Shown one piece after another: positions 43,361 through 49,889 of a stretch of DNA of 64,000 nucleotides. Source of the stretch: Rhodovastum atsumiense (GTDB taxonomy: Bacteria > Pseudomonadota > Alphaproteobacteria > Acetobacterales > Acetobacteraceae); contig NZ_OW485601.1 of the NCBI RefSeq assembly GCF_937425535.1, positions 4,013,501 through 4,077,500 of the forward strand. The letters are read 5' to 3'. A model generated the notes under the pieces. It had not been told where the DNA came from. It did no database searches and saw only the letters and a list, made by a program, of their open reading frames with translations. Made by a program: the position numbers and the translations under genes. Each line of letters starts with the position of its first letter. Within the stretch, counting starts at the first letter, position 1.

Positions 43361-44718
43361 ATCCTGACCTCCGTGCCGTGCCCGGGCGTGCTCAGCAGCC
43401 GCACATGCCCGCCCGACTGGGCGATGACGCCGTGCACCTCGCTCAACCCCAGCCCGGTGCCCTGGCCGACCTCCTTGGTGGTGAAGAACGGCTCGAACAC
43501 ATGCGCCAGCACCTCGGGCGGCATGCCGCAGCCGGTGTCGCCGATGGCCAGCTCCACATAGGCGCCCGGCCGCGCCTGCGGGCCGGCCGCCGCCGCGTCC
43601 AGGCGGGTGTTGCGCGTGGCGATGCTCAGCCGCCCGCCCGCCGGCATCGCCTCGCGCGCGTTCAGCGCCAGGTTCAGCAGCACCACTTCAAGCTGCGCGG
43701 CGTCCAGCTCCACCAGCCACAGCCCTTCGGCCAGCACCGGACGCAGCTCGATCGCCTCGCCCAGCACCCGCCGCAGCGGCGCCGCCAGCGCCGCGACCAG
43801 CCGGTTGAGGTCCACCGGCCGTGGATCGAGCAACTGCCGGCGCGAAAAGGCCAGCAACTGCCGCACCAGCCGCGCCGCCCGCCCGACGCTGTCGCGCGCC
43901 TGCTCCAGCCCCTCCTGCGTCGCCTCCGCGTCGTCGCCCGCCAGCCCCAACTCCACCAGATCCAGCCCGCCCAGCACCACCGTCAGCAGGTTGTTGAAGT
44001 CATGCGCGACGCCGCCGCTGAGCTGGCCGACCGCTTCCAGCAGCCCCGCCCGTGCCGCCTCCGCCCCGGCCTCGCGGTGCCACGCCATCTCCGCTTCCAG
44101 CAGGCGGGTGCGCGCGGCCACCCGTGCCTCCAGCGTGGCATTCAACTGCTGCAGGGCGCGGTTGAGGCGATCGGCTTCCTCCAGCGCCCGCGCGAGTTCG
44201 CTCGCCCGCGCCGCGGCCTCGGCCCGCGCCGCCTCCAGCGCCGTGGCCAGGGCGGCCGCCCGCGCGCCGGCCTGGCGGGCTTCGGCGGCGCGCGCCGCGC
44301 TGATGCCGGCGAGGCTCTCCGCCCGCAGCAGCGCGGCCAGCAGGGGGAAGCCGAGCCACTCCAGCCCGGCCACGGTCAGCCCCGCCTCGCCGCCCAGCAG
44401 CAGCAGCACCGACCCGTCCGGCCCGGTCGCGGCGCGGCAGCCCACCAGGTGCCCCTGGTCGGGCCAGGCGACCTCCGCGCTGGCCTCGCCCGGGGCGGCG
44501 CAGCGCGCCAGCAGCGCCCGCCAGCCCGCGCCGCCGGGCAGGGTGGCGGGGAAGCCGGGGGCGGGGCGCAGCACCCCAAGCTCGTGGTCGGGGATCAGCA
44601 CCAGCACCGCCTCCACCCCCCAGTGCGCCGCCAGCGCCGCCGCCGCGCGCGGGCGCTGCGCGGGATCGGCGAGGGCGTTGAGCAGGTGGCGGGAGGTGTC
44701 GGTCGGGACGTACGTCAT
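43303..44718 (-). CDS. Soluble histidine kinase of the CBS-FIST operon
   Basis: 471 residues. Residues 1-135 form a GAF-like sensor region without known ligand motifs. An Ala-rich coiled coil runs from about 135 to 225. The kinase core has phospho-His 239 (VGQLSGGVAHDFNNLLTVVL), LALNAREAMPAGG, DTGCGMPPEVL and GTGLGLSEVH. It overlaps the FIST gene by four bases (ATGA) and so probably receives its signal from the FIST protein. No receiver or regulator gene follows; the response partner must be elsewhere. The stop lies 58 bp inside the end of the opposite-strand kinase. Confidence 0.9.
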   Translation of the reverse strand: MTYVPTDTSRHLLNALADPAQRPRAAAALAAHWGVEAVLVLIPDHELGVLRPAPGFPATLPGGAGWRALLARCAAPGEASAEVAWPDQGHLVGCRAATGPDGSVLLLLGGEAGLTVAGLEWLGFPLLAALLRAESLAGISAARAAEARQAGARAAALATALEAARAEAAARASELARALEEADRLNRALQQLNATLEARVAARTRLLEAEMAWHREAGAEAARAGLLEAVGQLSGGVAHDFNNLLTVVLGGLDLVELGLAGDDAEATQEGLEQARDSVGRAARLVRQLLAFSRRQLLDPRPVDLNRLVAALAAPLRRVLGEAIELRPVLAEGLWLVELDAAQLEVVLLNLALNAREAMPAGGRLSIATRNTRLDAAAAGPQARPGAYVELAIGDTGCGMPPEVLAHVFEPFFTTKEVGQGTGLGLSEVHGVIAQSGGHVRLLSTPGHGTEVRIYLPRLGGDDEAEDGTEQA

Positions 44719-45869
44719 TTCGGCAGGATGCAGACCACGGCTGTGCAGTTGTGGAAGCCCTCGAACTGGCCGTCGGCGCGGGCGAACTGGCCGTGGGTGT
44801 TGCAGCCGAGCAGCGGCGCGCCGATGCGCTCCCGCACCGCGGCGAGTTCGTCGGCGAAGCCGGCGCCGAGGCGGCGGCGCGTGGCCACGCAGTCGAAGAA
44901 CAGGGTGATGCCCGGGCGGTAGCCGTCCAGCCCCGCCAGCGCCGCCCGCGCCGCCCGCCCGGCGGCGGCGACGGTCGAGGCGGCGGAGCTGCGCATGATG
45001 TGCACCAGGCTGCCCTGCGGCACCTCGGCGGCGCAGAGCAGGCCGCCGCGCGCATCGATCGCCAGCGGCACGCGCAGGCGATGGAAGCCGCCGGCCTCGA
45101 TGCCGAGAACGTTATTGAGAAAGAACGGTCGCGGTGCCTGCCGGTCGAAGCACCTGCCGAGCCGCCCGGCATGCGCCTCGAACGCCTCGACAGCGGGCAG
45201 GCCGTTGAGGCCGGCCAGGCGCAGACCCTCGGATTCGGTGACGCGCAGCGCCGGGCCGGCCGGTTCCCAGCCATGGCCGACGCCGATGCCCAGCGGCTTG
45301 GGCGAGACGATCTCCAGTGCCACCGCGGCGTCGGAGACCACCTCGGTGCCGTGGAAGACGACGGTGTGGCGGAACCGGCCGTTGTCGCCGGCGCCGCCGC
45401 CGAAGAACTGGTGGCGGCCGGAAGTCGCCAGCGTCAGTTCTTCCAGCAGCAATTGGGCATGGCCGGCCAGGGCATCGGTCAGCACCAGCGCGGTGCGGCT
45501 GTGGGTGGGCGGCGCCTGGCCGTGGAATCCGGCGACAATGGCCCGTGCCGCCGCCGTCGGATCGCCCGCCATCCCCCGGCCCAGCCCGAGCGCGAAGCGC
45601 GCCTGCGGCCAGACCAGCGCCAGGGCGCAGGCGGTGCCCTCGGCCTGCGCGCCTTCGGCGAATTCCCCGGCCGAGGAGGCGCCGAGCATGGCCCGCGCGG
45701 GGCAGGTGTCGGCGAGCGCGTGCAGCAGGGCCGGGTGGTCGTGGCCGGGGCCGGCGAAGACGACCAGCGCATCCGCCGGGCCGCCGATCTGGTCCATCAG
45801 GTCGCGGCCCAGCATGCGGCCGGCGGCCGCGCTGTCCTCGATCCGGGTGAAGGCGGTGGCTGCCTGCAT
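44715..45869 (-). CDS. FIST-domain sensor protein
   Basis: 384 residues from ATG 45869. The N-terminal FIST domain has VFAGPGHDHPALLHALADTC, ARAMLGASSAGEFAEG and GGGAGDNGRFRHTVVFHGTE. The C-terminal FIST_C domain runs from about 220 to 380 (FLNNVLGIEAGGFHRLRVPL and the late LLGCNTHGQFARADGQFEGF, HNCTAVVCIL). FIST domains are predicted small-ligand sensors found with kinases and chemotaxis proteins, and NosP-type members bind haem and nitric oxide. Coupled to a kinase downstream and 49 bp after a CBS gene, it is the likely input module. Several His and Cys residues leave a haem role possible. Confidence 0.85.
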   Translation of the reverse strand: MQAATAFTRIEDSAAAGRMLGRDLMDQIGGPADALVVFAGPGHDHPALLHALADTCPARAMLGASSAGEFAEGAQAEGTACALALVWPQARFALGLGRGMAGDPTAAARAIVAGFHGQAPPTHSRTALVLTDALAGHAQLLLEELTLATSGRHQFFGGGAGDNGRFRHTVVFHGTEVVSDAAVALEIVSPKPLGIGVGHGWEPAGPALRVTESEGLRLAGLNGLPAVEAFEAHAGRLGRCFDRQAPRPFFLNNVLGIEAGGFHRLRVPLAIDARGGLLCAAEVPQGSLVHIMRSSAASTVAAAGRAARAALAGLDGYRPGITLFFDCVATRRRLGAGFADELAAVRERIGAPLLGCNTHGQFARADGQFEGFHNCTAVVCILPK

Positions 45870-45918
45870 CGCGTGTCCGTTCCGCGGGCCGGGGCCAGGG
45901 CCGGCCCCGGCCGCCCTT

Positions 45919-46341
45919 TCAGCGCAGCACCTCGAAGAACCGGGTCTCCTCGTCCAGCCGCGCATGCTCCATGGCGCGGAAGTCATAGCGCGAGACGATG
46001 CCACAGACCCGGCCGTCACGGCAGATCGGCAAATGACGGAAGCCGGCGTCGCTGAACAGGCGCAGCGCGTCGATCGCGTGGTGCTCCGGTTCCAGGGTGA
46101 CCGGCTCGCGCGTCATCACCTGGGCAAGGCGGGTATGCGGGGCGTCGCAGCCCTCGGCGAGGCAGCGCACCGCGTCGCGCCCGGTGAAGATGCCGACCAG
46201 ATGGTCGCCCTCCTCGACGACCAGCACGGCACCAACCCGCCGCTGGTGCATGGCGGCGCAGGCTTCGGCAACCGTCGCCGTCGGGCCTGCCACAAGAGGA
46301 CGCTGATCCCGTACGATCTCAGCCATGGCGCGATCTTGCAT
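45919..46341 (-). CDS. CBS-domain pair protein
   Basis: 140 residues with a strong GAGGAGG ribosome-binding site before ATG 46341. It consists of two CBS repeats: AEIVRDQRPLVAGPTATVAE with GAVLVVEEGDHLVGIFTGRD, and VMTREPVTLEPEHHAIDALR with FRHLPICRDGRVCGIVSRYD. Such free-standing pairs bind adenine nucleotides (AMP, ATP or SAM) and act as energy sensors. It is the first gene of the CBS-FIST-kinase operon, so it may tune kinase input to energy state (inference). Confidence 0.85.
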   Translation of the reverse strand: MQDRAMAEIVRDQRPLVAGPTATVAEACAAMHQRRVGAVLVVEEGDHLVGIFTGRDAVRCLAEGCDAPHTRLAQVMTREPVTLEPEHHAIDALRLFSDAGFRHLPICRDGRVCGIVSRYDFRAMEHARLDEETRFFEVLR

Positions 46342-46448
46342 GATCCGCCTCCTCGCTCCATTCGATCCTGGCGAAGGGTAAACGCAGTCCACCACGGCGA
46401 GGTTGATCCACGGCAAGATCCACGGCGGGAAAAGCGTCACGGATTCTT

Positions 46449-46636
46449 GAGGGAAGGCGAGGGCTCTGCCCTCGACCCGCCGTCGTGCGCAGGCGCGCGG
46501 TCGCGCGACGGCCACAAGGCCCTTGGATCCCATTCTCGCTGCGCGGCAAGGAATGGGTTCCAAGGGCGAAGCCATTGGTGGGAGTCCAGAGGGCGAAGCC
46601 CTTTGGTGGGGTCTGGGGCGAAGCCCCGGCGGATCA
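46449..46636. repeat. Dispersed modular hairpin repeat, copy C
   Basis: Same module order and orientation as copy B, but more diverged: CGAGGGCTCTGCCCTCG, GCGTCGCGCGACGGC-like pairs, GCTGCGCGGCAAGGAATGGG shared with copy B, CCAAGGGCGAAGCCATTGG, AGAGGGCGAAGCCCTTTGG and GGGGCGAAGCCCC. It occupies the intergenic region between the CBS operon and the phosphoesterase operon. Confidence 0.75.
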
Positions 46637-46711
46637 ACGCCTCGTCAGCCGCGAATAAAGCCCCCATGCGGCGGGTCTGCGCCCCGTGAACATTCACGGG
46701 AAACCGCAATC

Positions 46712-47641
46712 ATGCCCAGCCCCACAGGGACTTTCGACCGGCGTGGCCTGCTGCGTTGCATGGCCTGGACCGGCACGGCCATGCTCTGGACCATCAGCGG
46801 CGGCGTGCCGCGTTCGCGCCTGCTCGGCCTGGGCACGGCCGCAGCGGCTGAGGGTGGCCTCAGTTTCGTGCAGATCAGCGACAGCCATATCGGCTTCGCC
46901 GCCGCGCCGAACGCCGACACGCCGGGCACGCTGCGCGAGGCGGTTGCGCAGGTGGCGCGGCAGAAGGGCGATGCCGCCTTCATGCTGCACACCGGCGACG
47001 TGAGCCAGCTTTCCCGGCCCGCGCAGTTCGACACCGCCGCGGAGATCATCCGCGGCGCCGGGCTCGACGTGCATTACGTGCCCGGCGAGCACGACGTGCT
47101 GGTCGATGACGGCGCGCCGTTCTTCGCGCGCTTCACCCCGCAGGCGCCGCGCGGCTGGTATTCCTGGGACCAGCAGGGCGTGCATTTTGTCGCGCTGAAC
47201 AACGTGCAGGATCTCAAGGCCGGCGGCCTGGGGAATCTCGGCGCGGAGCAACTGGACTGGCTGGGGCGCGACCTTGCCGGGCGGCCGGCAAGCCAGCCGG
47301 TGGTGGTGTTCGCGCATGTGCCGCTCTGGCTGGTCAGCGAGGCGTGGGGCTGGGGCACCGATGACGGCGCGCAGGCGCTGGCGCTGCTACGCCGCTTCGG
47401 TTCGGTGACGGTGCTGAACGGGCACATCCACCAGGTGATGCAGAAGGTTGAAGGCACCATCGCCTTCCACACCGCCTGCTCGACGGCGTTCCCGCAGCCC
47501 GCGCCGGGGACGGCCGCCTCGCCGGGGCCGATCCGCGACCTGCCCGCCGGGCGGCTGCGCGCCACGCTGGGCGTGACGCGGGTCGCGCGCGTCGCCGGGC
47601 AGTCCGGCCTCGCCGTCATCGACACCCCGCTCGGCGCCTGA
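46712..47641 (+). CDS. TAT-exported metallophosphoesterase
   Basis: 309 residues from ATG 46712. A twin-arginine signal (TFDRRGLLRCMAWTGTAMLW) sends it to the periplasm. The calcineurin-like domain has FVQISDSHIGF (D57, H59), MLHTGDVSQ, VPGEHDVL (a GEHD variant of GNHD), VFAHVPLW and LNGHIHQVM. The Asn-to-Glu change in the metal/phosphate motif is unusual and could alter activity. It heads an operon with a cupredoxin, an ECF sigma factor and its anti-sigma, so it may belong to the cell-envelope or oxidative response they control. Confidence 0.85.
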   Translation: MPSPTGTFDRRGLLRCMAWTGTAMLWTISGGVPRSRLLGLGTAAAAEGGLSFVQISDSHIGFAAAPNADTPGTLREAVAQVARQKGDAAFMLHTGDVSQLSRPAQFDTAAEIIRGAGLDVHYVPGEHDVLVDDGAPFFARFTPQAPRGWYSWDQQGVHFVALNNVQDLKAGGLGNLGAEQLDWLGRDLAGRPASQPVVVFAHVPLWLVSEAWGWGTDDGAQALALLRRFGSVTVLNGHIHQVMQKVEGTIAFHTACSTAFPQPAPGTAASPGPIRDLPAGRLRATLGVTRVARVAGQSGLAVIDTPLGA

Positions 47642-47664
47642 TGCGGGTGCCAGGGAGAAGTGCC

Positions 47665-48024
47665 ATGCCGCAAGTCCCCGCCTTTTCGAACATCGCCGCC
47701 CTGTCCGGGCTTTTCCTCGCCGTGGCGCTGGCCGTCACCGTGCCCGTGCCCGTGCCCGCCGCCGCCGGGGAGGAGGCGCAGGTGACGATCGACAACTTCA
47801 CGTTCTCGCCGGCCAGCGTCACCGTGGCCGCGGGCACGCGCGTGACCTGGACGAACCGTGACGACATCCCGCACACGGTCACTGGCAGCGACGAGCCGCG
47901 CGTGATGAAGTCACCGCCGCTCGACACCGGCGATACCTTTGCCATGACCTTCGACCATCCCGGTACCTATCGCTATTTCTGCTCCCTGCATCCGCACATG
48001 CAGGGCGTGGTCGTCGTGCGATGA
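47665..48024 (+). CDS. Periplasmic cupredoxin (amicyanin/plastocyanin-like)
   Basis: 119 residues from ATG 47665 with a GGAGA ribosome-binding site (ATG 47641 overlapping the previous stop is an alternative). A signal peptide (AALSGLFLAVALAVTVPVPV, then PAAAGEEA) precedes a single cupredoxin domain. The copper ligands are His 70 (DDIPHTV), Cys 106, His 109 and Met 112 (FCSLHPHMQG), the type 1 blue-copper set. It should carry single electrons in the periplasm. It lies between the phosphoesterase and the sigma factor genes, and its stop codon falls in a 26-bp tandem repeat. Confidence 0.9.
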   Translation: MPQVPAFSNIAALSGLFLAVALAVTVPVPVPAAAGEEAQVTIDNFTFSPASVTVAAGTRVTWTNRDDIPHTVTGSDEPRVMKSPPLDTGDTFAMTFDHPGTYRYFCSLHPHMQGVVVVR

Positions 48025-48080
48025 GCGCGCAGATCATGGTCGTGCGATGAGCGCGCAAATCATGGTCGTGCGTTGAGCCT
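48013..48080. repeat. 26-bp tandem repeat across the cupredoxin stop / sigma start
   Basis: The unit beginning GTCGTGCGATGAGCGCGCAG occurs at 48013-48038 and 48039-48064 (one mismatch) and partially at 48065-48080. Each unit carries ATGAGCGCGCA, an in-frame stop (CGATGA or CGTTGA) and a new start, so it multiplies stop/restart points between the two genes. It may set translational coupling of the sigma factor. Confidence 0.75.
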
Positions 48081-48669
48081 GCGCGGGCGCGGGGCGACGG
48101 TGGTGACCGGCGTCGTTGCCGCGCCCGCCGTGCCGGAGCCGGGCGGGTTCGAAGCCCTGGTGCTGCCGCATTTCGACGCGGCGTACAACCTGGGGCGCTG
48201 GCTGATGCAGGACGCCGCGCTGGCGGAGGACGTGGTGCAGGAGGCGATGCTGCGGGCCTTCGCGCATTTCGCCTCCTACCGCGGCGGCGATGCGCGGGCC
48301 TGGCTGCTGCGGATCGTCCGCAACGTTGCCTATACGGCGCTGGCCGCGCGCCGGCGCGGCGCGACGACGAGCCTGGATGCCGGCGCCGGGCCGGACGGGG
48401 ACGGCGAGGCTCCCGCGCTGCAGGTGCCCGATCCGGCGGACGATCCGGAAACGCGGCTGGCGCGGCGCGAGGCGCTGGCCGGGCTGGACCGGGCACTGGC
48501 GGCGTTGCCGGTTGAATTGCGGGAATGCCTGGTGCTGCGGGAGCTGGAGGAGCTGTCGTACCGGCAGGTGGCGCAGGTCACTGGTGTGCCGGTCGGCACG
48601 GTGATGTCGCGGTTGTGGCGGGCGCGGCGGGCCTTGCTGCAGGCCCAGGCCGAGGGGGGGACGGGGTGA
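48073..48669 (+). CDS. ECF sigma factor
   Basis: 198 residues from TTG 48073; no in-frame ATG exists back to the previous in-frame stop, and GTG 48100 or 48103 are alternatives. Region 2 is NLGRWLMQDAALAEDVVQEA with AFAHFASYRGGDARAWLLRI. Region 4 is LPVELRECLVLRELEELSYR with QVAQVTGVPVGTVMSRLWRA. Only sigma regions 2 and 4 are present, as in extracytoplasmic-function factors. The stop overlaps the start of the anti-sigma gene (TGATG). It probably directs its own operon, including the phosphoesterase and cupredoxin, under envelope or redox stress. Confidence 0.9.
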   Translation: MSLRGRGATVVTGVVAAPAVPEPGGFEALVLPHFDAAYNLGRWLMQDAALAEDVVQEAMLRAFAHFASYRGGDARAWLLRIVRNVAYTALAARRRGATTSLDAGAGPDGDGEAPALQVPDPADDPETRLARREALAGLDRALAALPVELRECLVLRELEELSYRQVAQVTGVPVGTVMSRLWRARRALLQAQAEGGTG

Positions 48670-49457
48670 TGGCCGAGGCATGTCCGGAGATGCGCCTGCT
48701 GATCCAGGCCGATGTGGACGGCGAACTGGCGCCCGCGGAGGCGGCCCGCATCGGCGCGCATGTCGCGGCCTGTCCCGGCTGCGCGGCGCTGCAGGCGCGG
48801 CTTCTGGTGCTGTCCGGGCGCCTGCGCGATGAGCTGCCGTATCACACCGCCCCGGAGACGCTGCGCCTCGCCGTGCGGGCGCGCGTTGCCGCCGCCGCCC
48901 CGGTGACGACGGCGCGGCCGGCCGTGCCGTGGTGGCGGTTGCTGCGGCTGTCCTGGACCGCTCCGGGGCTGGGCTTTGCCGCCGGCTTTGCGCTGGCGGC
49001 CGGGCTGCTGCTGGTGCTGCCGCGCGGCGACGCCGGCCTGCTGTCGGACAGCGTGGTCGCCGGCCACCTGCGTGCCCTGCAGCCGGGGCACCTGACCGAC
49101 GTGGTGTCTTCCGACCAGCACACGGTCCGGCCGTGGTTCGCCGGCCGGCTGGACTATGCGCCGCCGGTGAAGGATCTCGCGGCGGCGGGGTTTCCGCTGA
49201 TCGGCGGCCGGCTGGACGACCTGACCGGGCGGCCGGTCGCGGCGCTGGTCTACCGCAGCGGGCCGCATGTGATCGACCTGTTCGTCTGGCCCGATGCCGC
49301 CCGCCCGGACCAGGACCCCGTCGCGGGCAGCCATCTCGGCTACAACGTCCTGCGCTGGCGCCGGGGCGGGATGGCGTTCTGGGCGGTCTCTGACCTGAAT
49401 GCACAGGAACTGGCCGGGTTCGCGCGGCTCTGGCAGGAAGGGGCGGACATGCCCTGA
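48669..49457 (+). CDS. Membrane anti-sigma factor with zinc-finger motif
   Basis: 262 residues. The zinc-binding anti-sigma motif is H31-x3-C35-x2-C38 (HVAACPGCAALQARLLVLSG). One membrane helix lies near 100-120 (APGLGFAAGFALAAGLLLVL), and a periplasmic domain of about 140 residues follows. This is the usual layout of an anti-sigma that holds the ECF factor at the membrane until a signal arrives. The start overlaps the sigma gene stop (TGATG). RsrA/ChrR-like zinc chemistry suggests a redox or metal signal, but the motif alone does not prove redox sensing. Confidence 0.9.
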   Translation: MAEACPEMRLLIQADVDGELAPAEAARIGAHVAACPGCAALQARLLVLSGRLRDELPYHTAPETLRLAVRARVAAAAPVTTARPAVPWWRLLRLSWTAPGLGFAAGFALAAGLLLVLPRGDAGLLSDSVVAGHLRALQPGHLTDVVSSDQHTVRPWFAGRLDYAPPVKDLAAAGFPLIGGRLDDLTGRPVAALVYRSGPHVIDLFVWPDAARPDQDPVAGSHLGYNVLRWRRGGMAFWAVSDLNAQELAGFARLWQEGADMP

Positions 49458-49484
49458 TGGCGACACCAGATCCGGCATGACGCC

Positions 49485-49808
49485 TCAGGAAACCGCGCCG
49501 AGGCCCGTGGACAGAAGAACGGCCACCAGCAGGCCCAACATGGCGGCGCCGATGCACAGCGCCGCCACCCAGCGATCGCCCGTTTCGGCCAGTTGCCCGA
49601 CGACGCCGCCGATTTCGGTGATCGTGGGAATGGCCGCCAGGATGCCCGTCGTGGTGACCGCGACGAAAACCGCCAGGGCCATGCGGTCTTCCCCGGCGGC
49701 GAACAGGGGCCAGGCCGAGCCGATGTCGATGGCGGCGGGAATGACGCCCAGCAGGCCGAGGAAAGCGGCGGCGGCGAACAGCGTGGTCCTCATTGTGCGA
49801 TGATCCAT
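49485..49808 (-). CDS. Small three-helix membrane protein
   Basis: 107 residues. Three hydrophobic segments are visible: TLFAAAAFLGLLGVIPAAID, ALAVFVAVTTTGILAAIPTI and WVAALCIGAAMLGLLVAVLL. The loops are short and acidic. It is convergent with the anti-sigma gene and lies 81 bp upstream of no obvious partner; the hybrid kinase on the same strand ends at 49890. I do not recognise the family. It could be an accessory or stress-related membrane protein. Confidence 0.6.
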   Translation of the reverse strand: MDHRTMRTTLFAAAAFLGLLGVIPAAIDIGSAWPLFAAGEDRMALAVFVAVTTTGILAAIPTITEIGGVVGQLAETGDRWVAALCIGAAMLGLLVAVLLSTGLGAVS

Positions 49809-49889
49809 GGTTCCGGTTGCCGCCCGCGAGGGAAGCGCATCCGGACGGCCGCCGCCGTGACCTGCGTCACAGGGCCGGCCGCCGTCCGG

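Noticed and set aside
40930-44922. A very long (1330-codon) open frame on the plus strand
   Set aside because: Arginine/glycine/alanine-rich, no domain, out of frame with the plus-strand kinase and antisense to the minus-strand kinase. Typical of high-GC spurious frames.
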